Source: Kibdelosporangium sp. MJ126-NF4 (GTDB lineage Bacteria; Actinomycetota; Actinomycetes; Mycobacteriales; Pseudonocardiaceae). From it: 64,000 nucleotides of DNA. The notes under the pieces are model-generated. The model had not been told where the DNA came from. It worked only from the letters and a program-made list of their open reading frames with translations, and ran no database searches. The position numbers and the translations under genes were made by a program. Positions 51,727 through 60,324 of the stretch are shown here, piece after piece. The DNA lies in assembly GCF_000826545.1 (NCBI RefSeq), contig NZ_CDME01000011.1, forward strand, positions 81,001 through 145,000, in the 5' to 3' direction. Position 1 is the first letter of the stretch, and each line of letters begins with the position of its first letter.

Positions 51727-53190
51727 ATGACGGTCCGCCTGGGCGCGCAGGAGGTCTCGCGCGCCTTCGGTCCGGTGCGGGCCAACGAAGGCGTCACCGT
51801 CGAAGTCCTGGCGGGCACGGTGCACGCGGTCGTCGGCGAGAACGGCGCGGGCAAGACCACCCTGATGCGCATCCTGTACGGCCTCGACCAACCGGACTCC
51901 GGCACGGTCGTGCTCGACGACCGCCCGGTCCGGCTACGCGGCCCGGCGGACGGCATCGCACGCGGTATCGGCCTGGTGCCGCAGGAACTGGCGATGATCG
52001 GATCGCTGACCCTGCTGGAGAACCTGGTGCTGGGCGCGGAACCCCGCCGAGGCCCGCGGATCGACTGGGCGAAAGCCCGTGCGGAAGCCGAGGAACTCGC
52101 CGCGCGCGTCGGCGTCGACCTGCCGTGGACGGCGGTCGCGGACACGGTGTCCATCAGTGTCCGCCAGCAGGTGGAGATCCTGCGCGCGCTGCGGCGCGGC
52201 GCGGACGTGCTGATCCTCGACGAACCGACCGCCGCGCTGGCGCCCGCCCAGGTCGAGGACCTGCTGCGGCTGCTGCGCGGGCTGCGCGACGCGGGCCGGA
52301 CGATCGTGTTCATCAGCCACAAGGTCGACGAGGTGCTCACGGTCGCCGACGAGATCACGGTCCTGCGCGGCGGCAAGGTGATCACGAACCGGCACGCCGG
52401 GGACGTCGGCCGGGACGAACTGATCGAGCTGATCGTCGGCGAACACGTCCGGACCACCGGCTTCGTGTCGTCCGCGCTGATCGGCGACGAGGTGCTCACG
52501 GTCGACGGGAGCATCGCGCTGTCGGTGCGCGCCGGGGAGATCGTCGGCGTCGCGGGGATCGCGGGCAGCGGACAGGACGAACTCGTCGAACGCGTCGTCG
52601 GCCTGTGCCCGGCCGACGGACGGATCACACTGCGGGGCAAGGACATCACTGCACTTCAAGTGGACCGCAGGCGAGCGGCCGGGCTCGGATACATCTCCGG
52701 TGAGCGCCGCGCCGAGGGCCTGTCGATGGAGGCCTCACTGGCCGACAACGCCATCGCGGGCGCCCACCGGGACATCGGCCGCCGCGGCTGGCTCACCCCG
52801 TCGGCGGTACGTCGCTACGCCAAACGGGTTCTCGACGGCTACTCCGTCCGATATGGACGGACATCGGCCCCGGCGCGGACCCTGTCCGGCGGCAACCAGC
52901 AGCGGGTCGTGATCGGCAGGGAACTCGACCGCCACCCGGCACTGCTCGTCGCGGCCGGGCCGACCCGCGGGGTGGACGTGCTGGGCATGACCTACATCCA
53001 CGCCCAGCTCAGGGCGTTGCGCGACAACGGGTCCGCCGTGCTGCTGGTGTCCGAGCAACTGGACGAACTGCTGGAGCTGTCCGACCGGATCGTGGTCCTG
53101 TACGGCGGCCGGGTCGCGGGCGAACTGCCCGGCGGACCGGAAAGCCGCGCCGCGGTAGGCGCCCTGATGCTCGGCAGGAAAGCCTCGTGA
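51727..53190 (+). CDS. ABC transporter ATPase, duplicated domain (nucleoside type)
   Basis: A 487-residue protein with two ATPase halves, like NupO/NupA and RbsA. The first half has Walker A GENGAGKTT and Walker B LILDEPTAAL but a poor signature (VSISVRQQVEI). The second half has a degenerate Walker A (GIAGSGQDEL), a good signature LSGGNQQRVVIGREL and a weak Walker B (LLVAAGPTRGVD, with Ala-Gly where Asp-Glu is expected). Each composite site is therefore uneven, as in relatives. Its stop overlaps the permease start within a palindromic repeat. Confidence 0.93.
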   Translation: MTVRLGAQEVSRAFGPVRANEGVTVEVLAGTVHAVVGENGAGKTTLMRILYGLDQPDSGTVVLDDRPVRLRGPADGIARGIGLVPQELAMIGSLTLLENLVLGAEPRRGPRIDWAKARAEAEELAARVGVDLPWTAVADTVSISVRQQVEILRALRRGADVLILDEPTAALAPAQVEDLLRLLRGLRDAGRTIVFISHKVDEVLTVADEITVLRGGKVITNRHAGDVGRDELIELIVGEHVRTTGFVSSALIGDEVLTVDGSIALSVRAGEIVGVAGIAGSGQDELVERVVGLCPADGRITLRGKDITALQVDRRRAAGLGYISGERRAEGLSMEASLADNAIAGAHRDIGRRGWLTPSAVRRYAKRVLDGYSVRYGRTSAPARTLSGGNQQRVVIGRELDRHPALLVAAGPTRGVDVLGMTYIHAQLRALRDNGSAVLLVSEQLDELLELSDRIVVLYGGRVAGELPGGPESRAAVGALMLGRKAS

Positions 53191-53229
53191 GTGTTTCGGC
53201 CGGTTCTAACCGGACCAAGTACTCACGAG
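53184..53229. repeat. 46-bp palindromic repeat, copy B, spanning a gene junction
   Basis: Same size and design as copy A: 22-base arms (53184-53205 and 53208-53229) around a 2-base centre CT, ends CTCGTGAGT and ACTCACGAG, centre CCGGTTCTAACCGG. The arms differ at four positions. It covers the stop of the ATPase gene and the first 14 codons of the permease gene. Confidence 0.85.
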
Positions 53230-54206
53230 CTCTGACCAGCGTGATCAGGGCCGTTGTGCCGTTTGGGATCGCGTTGGTGATCGGCGGCGTGGTGCTGCTG
53301 GCGACCGGGCACAACCCGTTGGAGTTCTACCAACTGCTGGTGCGCGAGGCGTTCGGTGGCACCGACCGGATCGCCGCGACGCTCAGCGCCGCCACTCCCC
53401 TGCTGTTCACCGGCCTGGCCACGGCGATCGCGTTCCGCGCCGGGGTGTTCAACGTCGGTGTGGAGGGCGGGTTCGTCCTCGGTGGCCTTATTGGCGCGAC
53501 GGTCACGCTGCACGCGGGGATGCTCGCCGGGCTTGTCGCGGGCGCGGCGGCGGGCATGCTGGTCAGCGCGCTGCCGGGCTGGTTGAAGGCACGCTGGAAC
53601 GTCGACGAGGTCGTCACCACGCTGATGTTCAACTTCGTGGTCGCCGGGGTCACCGGCTGGCTCGTCACGACTTTCCTGCAGGCCAAGGGAGTCGCGAACT
53701 CCGCGACACCGCTGATCCAGAACTCCTCGTGGCTGCCGGACCTGCTGCCGCCGTACAACCTCACCTCCGGTGTGCTCATCGCGTTGGCGCTCGTCGCGCT
53801 GTACGCGGTGTGGATCAAGCACTCCGTGCTGGGCTACGAACTGCGCCAGACCGGCCTCAACCCGCGCTTCAGTGCCGCGCAGGGCATTCGCGTCGGCCGC
53901 GTGGTCATCGTGTCGATGCTCATCTCCGGCGCGATCGCCGGACTGGGCGGCGCCACGCACGCGCTCGGCGTCGTGCACCGGTTCGTCGACGGCTTCTCCC
54001 CCGGGTACGGGTTCACCGGGATCGCGGTGGCACTGTTGGGCCGCAACAGCGCGGTGGGTGTCGTGGTGGGCGCGGTGCTGTTCGGCGCACTGGCCTCCGC
54101 GGGCACGACCGCCCAACTGTTCAGCGACATCCCACTGGACATCGTGGACGTGCTGTCGGGCACGGTCATGATCTTCGCTGTCGTCCGGTTGTGGAGGCAG
54201 CGGTGA
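53187..54206 (+). CDS. ABC transporter permease (BMP/nucleoside type), subunit 1
   Basis: A 339-residue membrane protein with about eight to ten helices of the BPD_transp_2 family. The family motif GLNPRFSAAQGIRVGRV (coupling helix) and SGAIAGLGGATHALGV are clear. GTG 53187 overlaps the ATPase stop by four bases. The first 14 residues (SVSAGSNRTKYSRA) are encoded by a palindromic repeat, so they are not ancestral; the conserved protein begins near VIRAVVPFGIALVIGG. A start at a later GTG (about 53241) is therefore also possible. Works with the next gene. Confidence 0.9.
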   Translation: MSVSAGSNRTKYSRALTSVIRAVVPFGIALVIGGVVLLATGHNPLEFYQLLVREAFGGTDRIAATLSAATPLLFTGLATAIAFRAGVFNVGVEGGFVLGGLIGATVTLHAGMLAGLVAGAAAGMLVSALPGWLKARWNVDEVVTTLMFNFVVAGVTGWLVTTFLQAKGVANSATPLIQNSSWLPDLLPPYNLTSGVLIALALVALYAVWIKHSVLGYELRQTGLNPRFSAAQGIRVGRVVIVSMLISGAIAGLGGATHALGVVHRFVDGFSPGYGFTGIAVALLGRNSAVGVVVGAVLFGALASAGTTAQLFSDIPLDIVDVLSGTVMIFAVVRLWRQR

Positions 54207-55069
54207 CGGTGTCGATGCTCCAGGGCCTGCTGGGGTCCGCGCTGCTGCTGTGGACACCGCTCGCGCTGGCCGCCATGGGTGGCCTGCTGCACCGGGTGAG
54301 CGGCGTGGTGAACATCGGGCTGGAAGGCCAGATGCTCGTCGGGGCGCTGGTCGGGGCGCTCGTGTCCGGGACGAGCGGCAACTGGGTGCTCGGTGTGCTG
54401 GCCGCAGGCGCGGCGGGCGGCGCGGTCGGGTTGCTGATGTCCCTGTGTATCACCAGGCTCGGCGCGAACGAGATCATCGCGGGCCTCGGCTTCACCATCG
54501 TGCTCAGCGGGCTGATCGGCTACCTGCTGCGCAGCGTTTTCGACGTGTCCGGGACGCTGCGGGTGGCCGGGTTGGATCCGCTTCCCCGCTTCCTCGGCGT
54601 CGACCCGCTGTTCCTCCTTGCCGTCATCCTCATCCCGGTGATCGTGTGGTCGTTGCGCAACACCGCCGCCGGGCTGCGGCTACGCGCCACCGGCGACGGT
54701 TTCGACGCCGCGAACGCGCTGGGAATGCCCGCCACCGGGATCCGCGACATCGCGGGCACCGTCGCCGGAATGCTCGCCGGGATCGCCGGATCGCACCTTG
54801 TCCTCGGCCAGGTCGGGCTTTTCAATGAGGACATGGTCGCCGGGCGCGGGTTCATCGCACTGGCCGCGTTCTACTTCGGCAGGGCCCGCCCACTGCCCAC
54901 CGCGTTGGCGTGCCTGCTGTTCGCGGTGTTCGACGCCACACAAGCACGGCTGCAGACCGCGGGAGTACCGGCCCAACTGATCCAGACTCTGCCGTATCTT
55001 GTGGTCATCGCGGTTCTGACGGCCACCGCCGTCCGCGATGCTCGGGGAAGATCTCGAAGGGCGGGCTGA
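54203..55069 (+). CDS. ABC transporter permease (BMP/nucleoside type), subunit 2
   Basis: A 288-residue membrane protein of the same family as subunit 1, the second half of the heterodimeric channel. Motifs: GVVNIGLEGQMLVGALVGAL near the N-terminus, LRLRATGDGFDAANALGMP as coupling helix, and FNEDMVAGRGFIALAAFYFG. GTG 54203 overlaps the subunit 1 stop (GTGA). Its C-terminal hydrophilic end runs to TGA 55069, four bases before the cysteine hydrolase start. Confidence 0.92.
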   Translation: MTVSMLQGLLGSALLLWTPLALAAMGGLLHRVSGVVNIGLEGQMLVGALVGALVSGTSGNWVLGVLAAGAAGGAVGLLMSLCITRLGANEIIAGLGFTIVLSGLIGYLLRSVFDVSGTLRVAGLDPLPRFLGVDPLFLLAVILIPVIVWSLRNTAAGLRLRATGDGFDAANALGMPATGIRDIAGTVAGMLAGIAGSHLVLGQVGLFNEDMVAGRGFIALAAFYFGRARPLPTALACLLFAVFDATQARLQTAGVPAQLIQTLPYLVVIAVLTATAVRDARGRSRRAG

Positions 55070-55073
55070 AACC

Positions 55074-55661
55074 ATGGCCGACAACGTTGACAACGGCACC
55101 AAGAACGGCACGACGGTGGCGTTGGTGCTGATCGACGTGCTGGACGCGTTCTTCGCTCCCGGCAAACCCGCCTACTATCCGGACTCGGTGAAAGTCCTCG
55201 ACCCCTGCCGCGAACTCCTCGGCAAGGCCCGCGCGGGGGGACGGCTGATCGTGCACGCGGTGGAACGCCACCGCCCGGGGCTCGCCGACTTCGAGCACAA
55301 GAAAATTCCGGTGCACTGCGAAATCGGTGACGACCAGTCACCGTACGTGGCCGGTTTCGAGCCGCTGGACACCCCCACCGAGGTCGAAGTCCCCAAACGT
55401 CGCTACTCCGCGTTCTACGGCACCGATCTCGACCTGCTGCTGCGCGAACAAGGCGTGGAAACGCTGGTGTTCGCCGGGGTCAAAACGAACGTTTGCGTCA
55501 GGGCAACTATCCAGGACGCGTTCGCGGCGGGGTATGAGATCCTTCTCGTGAAAGAGGCCACCAACTCGAATCGGCCACACCTGGCCGAGGCGTCGCTCGA
55601 GGACATCGACCGCTACTTCGGGTCCGTGGTGACGCTCGAACAGGCATTGGAGCGACTGTGA
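55074..55661 (+). CDS. Isochorismatase-like cysteine hydrolase
   Basis: A 195-residue hydrolase of the isochorismatase/nicotinamidase fold. The triad is visible: Asp21 (LVLIDVLDAF), Lys108 (VPKRRYSAFYGT) and Cys141 (GVKTNVCVRATIQDAF). Members cut amides or carbamates such as nicotinamide, ureidoacrylate or N-carbamoyl compounds. Lying between a nucleoside ABC importer and a nucleoside phosphorylase, a nicotinamidase-like or pyrimidine-ring-fragment role is plausible but not shown. ATG 55074 is chosen; the stop overlaps the PfkB start (GTGA). Confidence 0.88.
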   Translation: MADNVDNGTKNGTTVALVLIDVLDAFFAPGKPAYYPDSVKVLDPCRELLGKARAGGRLIVHAVERHRPGLADFEHKKIPVHCEIGDDQSPYVAGFEPLDTPTEVEVPKRRYSAFYGTDLDLLLREQGVETLVFAGVKTNVCVRATIQDAFAAGYEILLVKEATNSNRPHLAEASLEDIDRYFGSVVTLEQALERL

Positions 55662-56527
55662 GCAGCAAGGTCGCTGTCGTCGGATACGCCAGCATGGACC
55701 ACTCGATGGAGTGCGACGAATTCCGTGCGGCCGCCGGGACCACCCTGATCAAACGCCGCCTGTCCGACCCGTGGCCGGGCATCGGCGGCATCGCGCACAC
55801 CGCGCGGGGGCTGGCGGCGGCGGGCCACGAGGTGCACGCCATCACGTGGGTCGGCGACGACGAGCCCGGCAAGGAGTACATCGACCGGCTCAACGCCTAC
55901 GGCGTGAACATCTCCGGCATCTCCACCGACAGCGTCCGCACCCCGTCGTGCTACCTGTTCTACGGGCCCGACGGCGAGACGGTCGTCGTGTACGACCCGG
56001 GCGACCGCGCGGCGGGCAACCTGACCGAGCACCAGCGCGAGATCGTCAAGGACTGCGACTGGGTGTGCCTGATGGTGGGCCCCCGCCCGGCCAACCTCGA
56101 AGTGCTCGACCTGCTGGCCGACAACCAGCACCTGGCGTGGGGCGTGAAAGGCGACCCGGACGCCTACTCCCCCGGCGTCGTGCACCGGATCCTGGCACGC
56201 GCCAGCGTCGTCAGCTTCAGCGCCCGCGAGCGCGTGTTCCTCGACCGGATCGTCGCGCCGCGCACCCTGCTGGAACGCACGAGGCCGAACGCGCTGCTGG
56301 CCGAGACCCACGGCCCTGCCGGTGTCCGGATCTGGCGCGGCGACCTGCACGACATGGTCCCGTGCAGCGAGATCGACGCGGTGGACACCACCGGCGCGGG
56401 CGACATGTTCTTCGCCGGGATGGTCGCCAGCCTGCTTGAGCACCCCGAGGAGACCCGTCAGGCCGCCGAGCGTGGCGTCGAGGCCGCGACCGCGATGCTG
56501 CTCGAACGGCTCCCCGTCAATGGCTGA
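55658..56527 (+). CDS. PfkB-family sugar or nucleoside kinase
   Basis: A 289-residue ribokinase-fold kinase. The first signature region is around GGIAHTARGLAAAGHEV and the ATP/anion-hole motif with catalytic Asp is DTTGAGDMFFAG near residue 245. Substrate could be ribose, a nucleoside or a pseudouridine-like compound. In this operon it sits between the cysteine hydrolase (four-base overlap) and the nucleoside phosphorylase (eight-base overlap), so a role in handling nucleosides or the released ribose is likely. Confidence 0.88.
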   Translation: MSSKVAVVGYASMDHSMECDEFRAAAGTTLIKRRLSDPWPGIGGIAHTARGLAAAGHEVHAITWVGDDEPGKEYIDRLNAYGVNISGISTDSVRTPSCYLFYGPDGETVVVYDPGDRAAGNLTEHQREIVKDCDWVCLMVGPRPANLEVLDLLADNQHLAWGVKGDPDAYSPGVVHRILARASVVSFSARERVFLDRIVAPRTLLERTRPNALLAETHGPAGVRIWRGDLHDMVPCSEIDAVDTTGAGDMFFAGMVASLLEHPEETRQAAERGVEAATAMLLERLPVNG

Positions 56528-57278
56528 TTCACCCCGGGCTGATTCAACCCAGCGGGCATGGTTCCTGAGGTGCGCCGCTGACGAGGTCGCTGACCGCGCT
56601 GTGCTCGTCGGGGACCGGGGCCGTGTCACGAAGGCCGCGACCCTGCTCGACGACGCCCGCGTCCTCAATGAGGACCGTGGCCTGTCCGCCGTGACCGGCA
56701 CCTATCACGGGCAGGCGGTGACCGTGGCCGCGTTCGGCATGGGCGCGCCCATCGCGGGCGTTGTCCTGCACGAGCTGGCCATGCTCGGTGTGCGGCGGTT
56801 CGTGCGCCTGGGGACCGTGCTGGGGATCGGCGGGACCGAACTCGGGTCGCTCGTCCTGGCCGAGGGCGCGGTCCGCAACGAGTCCACATCTGGCACATAT
56901 CTGCCACCCGGTTTTCCCGCGATCGCCGACCACGAGCTGAACACGGCACTGCGCTCGGCGCTGGCCGCCGGGTCCAGGCCGTGGACCACTGGGCTGATCG
57001 CGTCCTACGACGGGTTCTACACCGAGATGTTCGCCGCCGAACCGTCACGGGCCGCTGAGACACGAGCCCGCATGGAGGAACTCGGCCGCTACGGCGTCAA
57101 AGCCGTCGACATGGAGACCTCGGCGGTGCTCGCCGTGGCACAGGCGGTCGGCGCGAAGGCCGCGTCACTGTGCCTGGCCAGCGTGGACGGCCTGAGCCAG
57201 GACAAGCTCACCGACGGACGCACCGAGGCCGAGCTGGAACTCCTGGTCACCGGACTGACGGCGCTCGCCTCGGTATGA
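56520..57278 (+). CDS. Nucleoside phosphorylase (uridine phosphorylase-like)
   Basis: A 252-residue enzyme of the PNP/UDP phosphorylase family, splitting a nucleoside with phosphate into base and ribose-1-phosphate. Family marks are VLVGDRGRV near the start, GMGAPIAGVVLHEL, VRLGTVLGIGG (normally R-x-G-T-x-G) and the VDMETSAVLAVA substrate motif near residue 195. ATG 56520 overlaps the PfkB stop by eight bases. Last gene of the nucleoside operon. The true base specificity is open. Confidence 0.9.
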   Translation: MADSPRADSTQRAWFLRCAADEVADRAVLVGDRGRVTKAATLLDDARVLNEDRGLSAVTGTYHGQAVTVAAFGMGAPIAGVVLHELAMLGVRRFVRLGTVLGIGGTELGSLVLAEGAVRNESTSGTYLPPGFPAIADHELNTALRSALAAGSRPWTTGLIASYDGFYTEMFAAEPSRAAETRARMEELGRYGVKAVDMETSAVLAVAQAVGAKAASLCLASVDGLSQDKLTDGRTEAELELLVTGLTALASV

Positions 57279-57299
57279 CCTTCTCTGGGTGACCGGCTC

Positions 57300-57920
57300 T
57301 CAGTTGCCGGGCGCGGCGCCGCACTCGTCGTGTCGCGGTGACGCGCCCTCAGCGCCGACGTCGATCTTCCACTTGTTGTCGCTGTTGTCCTTGATCAACG
57401 GAAGGACGATGCGCCAGCGGATGCATTCCTTGGGCAGCTCGGGCGGCGCGTCGGCGAGGTCCTGGGTGCTGGTGAAGCTGACCATCACCCGCAGCTTGCG
57501 ATCCGGCGCCCAGTCGAGGCGGTGCACCAGGATGTTGCCGTCCTTGGTCGAGCTGTAGTCATCCTGCCAGGTGCTCTCCGGGAACTTGGCGGCACGCTCC
57601 CTGGTGACCGTCCTGCGCCACTTGTCGTAGTCCCGCTCGTTGATCGAGTCGAAATGCTCCTGCAGCATCGGCCAGATCGCGCCCTGGAGCGGGTGATCGG
57701 CGAAGTCCTTGCGCGCCCTCACCTGCCCCGTGCCGGGCTGCTTGTCCGTCGACGCGGACTCGCTCGGCTGCACGGGCTCCTCCCGCGCGACGGCGGGAGT
57801 GGTCGACTCCGGCTGCTGCCGGTACAGCTGACGCACGAAAAAACCACCGGCGGCCGCGATGACGACAACCGCCAGCGCGGCCACCCACAATCCCGGCCCC
57901 TGCCCCCTACCTGACTGCAC
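57300..57920 (-). CDS. Hypothetical membrane-anchored protein
   Basis: A 206-residue protein with a short cytoplasmic start, one helix (LWVAALAVVVIAAAGGFFV, about residues 11-29), a Pro/Ser-rich linker and a globular outer domain (WPMLQEHFDSINERDYDKWRRTVTRERAAKF ... RWRIVLPLIKDNSDNKWKIDV in parts). The repeating pattern of that domain resembles SnoaL/NTF2-like folds, which are common in such actinobacterial lipid-associated proteins. GTG 57920 has no clear ribosome site. It is 19 bases downstream of the DUF3145 gene. Function not assigned. Confidence 0.72.
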   Translation of the reverse strand: MQSGRGQGPGLWVAALAVVVIAAAGGFFVRQLYRQQPESTTPAVAREEPVQPSESASTDKQPGTGQVRARKDFADHPLQGAIWPMLQEHFDSINERDYDKWRRTVTRERAAKFPESTWQDDYSSTKDGNILVHRLDWAPDRKLRVMVSFTSTQDLADAPPELPKECIRWRIVLPLIKDNSDNKWKIDVGAEGASPRHDECGAAPGN

Positions 57921-57939
57921 AGTACGAGGGTGCCATGAA

Positions 57940-58443
57940 TCAGCCGACCCGGTGAAGCCACGTCACTGGTGCGCCGTCACCGGCACGCCGAAACGGCTCC
58001 AGCGCCTCGTCCCACGAGGCACCCAACATCTCGTCGACCTTGTGCCCGAACGACTCACCGCCCCGGCTGGCCGCCGCGACCGCGCGCAACTGGTCCTCGC
58101 CGACCACGATGTCGCCGTTGGCGGACGTCCTGGCACGCCACAAACCCAGGCCCGGTGCGAAGCAGAACCGCTCGCCGTCCACCCCGGCGCTCGGCTCCTC
58201 GGTGACCTCGAACCTGATCATCGGCCACGCCCGCAGAGCCTGGACCAGCTTGGCGCCAGTGCCTGCGGAGCCGGTCCACGAACATTCGGACCGCAGCTGA
58301 CCAGCGGCCGCCGGTTGGGCGGTCCACTTCAGCTCGGCCCGGACACCCAGGGTGCCCGAAATCGCCCACTCGACGTGCGGACAAACCGCAGACGGCGACG
58401 AGTGGACGTACACCACGCCACGGGTGCTGCCACTTGTGCTCAC
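57940..58443 (-). CDS. DUF3145 domain protein
   Basis: A 167-residue cytoplasmic protein of a family confined to actinobacteria, function unknown. The hallmark start TRGVVYVHSSPSAVCPHVEWAI is present, then LRAWPMIRFEVTEEPS, RFCFAPGLGLWRARTSANGDIVVGEDQLR and WDEALEPFRRAGDGAPVTWLHRVG. It is conserved as a single core gene in Pseudonocardiaceae and relatives. It leads a two-gene leftward unit with the membrane-anchored protein. Confidence 0.9.
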   Translation of the reverse strand: MSTSGSTRGVVYVHSSPSAVCPHVEWAISGTLGVRAELKWTAQPAAAGQLRSECSWTGSAGTGAKLVQALRAWPMIRFEVTEEPSAGVDGERFCFAPGLGLWRARTSANGDIVVGEDQLRAVAAASRGGESFGHKVDEMLGASWDEALEPFRRAGDGAPVTWLHRVG

Positions 58444-58790
58444 TGCTGACCTCCGCTACTCGACGAGGAAACGTCTTCCCCTACGACCTCGTGGAGCGTG
58501 TGGTCTGCCGCGTGTACAAGTCGACCCGGCGCCTATTCTGCCTCCTCACTGTGCAATTTCGCCACAGGAACGATCAGATGACACATCAGTCACTCCGATC
58601 GGCTGACTTTCGCGGCGTGTCGTTCCGGCGTGTCGGCTCTACCGGCACTTTCTCGCCACTGGATACAGGGGATGTATGTGGTGCCCACCACTGGCCACCC
58701 CATCGGTACTCGAAGGTCGGGCACGCACGGCTACGGTGGCACGCGGTGTAGCTACGGAAACAGTGTCGCTACGGAGGGGGAGGGGTTGCC
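58444..58790. other. 347-bp divergent gap DUF3145 / membrane protein
   Basis: No gene seen. Three GCTACGG copies stand at 58730, 58751 and 58768, just before the ribosome site of the gene at 58791; they may be part of its promoter or a regulator site. The remainder shows nothing firm. Confidence 0.5.
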
Positions 58791-60080
58791 ATGCGGCTCA
58801 TCCGGCTGGGCGACGAGACGTCCACAGTCGGCGTCGACGTCCGGGCGGCGCTCGCGTCGTGGGGGCGGGGGGACGGCGTGGTCGGCGGGATCGCCCTGAT
58901 CGGCTGCCGCCCGCCGGACTGCCCCGAGCCCGTCGACGCGATCGTCGTCCTGCCGCGCGGCATCCTGGTCGTCGTCGGTGTCGACCTGCCCGACCCGGCC
59001 ATGCGCCTGGAAGCCCCGGTCAACGGCCAGTGGAAGGTGGACAGCTGGCCGCTGGTGCGCGCCGACCGCGCGGTCAACCCGGCCGCGGAGGCCGTCCAGT
59101 CCGCCACCGCCGTGGTGGCCCGCCTGCAGGCCCAGCGCGTCGAACCGATGCCGGTCGGCACGATCATCGCGGTCGGGCCGTATGTCGCCAGGGTGACCCA
59201 GCCGAGCAACGATCTGGCCAGAGGGATCCGGATCCTGCACCCCGAGCCCACCACATTGCTGACCGCCGCCCGTGAATTGGCCGTCTATGAGCACCGTTGC
59301 TCACCGCAACGGGCCAATGCCATTCTGGCCGCACTGGCGCCCAATCACCCGCCCTTCACGCCGGAAGACCTCGCGGCCGAAGGCTTCACCGAATCGGCGG
59401 GCGCGGGCCTGGCCTCGGCGAGCACGTTGCTGATTCCGCGGGTGACACTGCGCGGTCACCATCCCGCGCCGCCGGTCGGGTCGCAGCCAAAGCGACTGGG
59501 ATGGCTTCCGGTGACCGCGGTATTGCTCGTCGGCCTTCTGCTCGTCACCGGCATCATCGTCGCGATTGCGGCAGCAGGCGACCAGCCGCGGGCCACCGAG
59601 GGCCCGAAGACGTCGGTCAGCGTGGCACAACAAGCCAGTGAAGTGGTGGACGGCGTCGCTTACACGCCGAAAGGCACGGTCGAGGACACCGACTGTCAGT
59701 CACGAGCATTCGGCGATATGCAAGTTTGGCTGCAAGCGAACCCGTGCGTGTCGCTGCGGCGTTCCCGCTATGAGAGCACTGCCGGTAATGAGCCAATCGC
59801 AGTACTGCTCGCTGATCTCACATTCCAGGACGCCGGGCGCGCCGAAGCGTTCCTGAAACTGGCGTCCGCGCCGGGCACGGGCAGCATCATCGATCCGTCC
59901 GTGCACGGAACGGCCTGGCCGGACGGTCGCAGGCCGATCTTCGACTCGGCGGCATATCAGGCAAAGCAGACCGGTACTCGGGTACGCATTGTTCAGGTGA
60001 TCTGGTTGGACAAGGCGTCAACACCGGAGGATCCCGCGCTGCTCGCCGCGGCCACCAGGTCACTCAACCTGCCTACTTAA
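58791..60080 (+). CDS. Membrane protein with NERD-like N-terminal part
   Basis: A 429-residue protein. Residues about 45-115 (DAIVVLPRGILVVVGVDLP ... NGQWKVDSW ... VNPAAEAVQSATAVVARLQ) follow the pattern of a NERD nuclease-related domain but lack the usual E-x-K active-site pair. One transmembrane helix lies at about 238-262 (LPVTAVLLVGLLLVTGIIVAI). The outer part (about 275-429) is a globular domain with two Cys (TDCQSRAF, NPCVSL). GGAGGGGGAGGGG precedes ATG 58791. No function can be given; it may be an envelope protein. Confidence 0.75.
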   Translation: MRLIRLGDETSTVGVDVRAALASWGRGDGVVGGIALIGCRPPDCPEPVDAIVVLPRGILVVVGVDLPDPAMRLEAPVNGQWKVDSWPLVRADRAVNPAAEAVQSATAVVARLQAQRVEPMPVGTIIAVGPYVARVTQPSNDLARGIRILHPEPTTLLTAARELAVYEHRCSPQRANAILAALAPNHPPFTPEDLAAEGFTESAGAGLASASTLLIPRVTLRGHHPAPPVGSQPKRLGWLPVTAVLLVGLLLVTGIIVAIAAAGDQPRATEGPKTSVSVAQQASEVVDGVAYTPKGTVEDTDCQSRAFGDMQVWLQANPCVSLRRSRYESTAGNEPIAVLLADLTFQDAGRAEAFLKLASAPGTGSIIDPSVHGTAWPDGRRPIFDSAAYQAKQTGTRVRIVQVIWLDKASTPEDPALLAAATRSLNLPT

Positions 60081-60324
60081 TGGTCAAATGGCCACGGTGT
60101 CAACCCGATCAGGCGACAGCTGAACACTGACCGGCCAATGTGCCCGCGAACACCGGCGTAGGAACCTGGGCATGAAAAGGACGCCCAGGTCACGCAAGGT
60201 CATCGGGGTAACACAGCCGAAAAGACCGAAGAAAATACCGGACGGGTTTATTTCAGTGGCATCGTCGTGGTTATCATTGACCACAGAGGCTGGGGTACAC
60301 CGAAACTCACCACACGGAGGAACC

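Noticed and set aside
53187..53229. Palindrome at the permease start as a transposon end
   Set aside because: No transposase, target-site duplication or second end was found; a small dispersed palindromic repeat explains it better.
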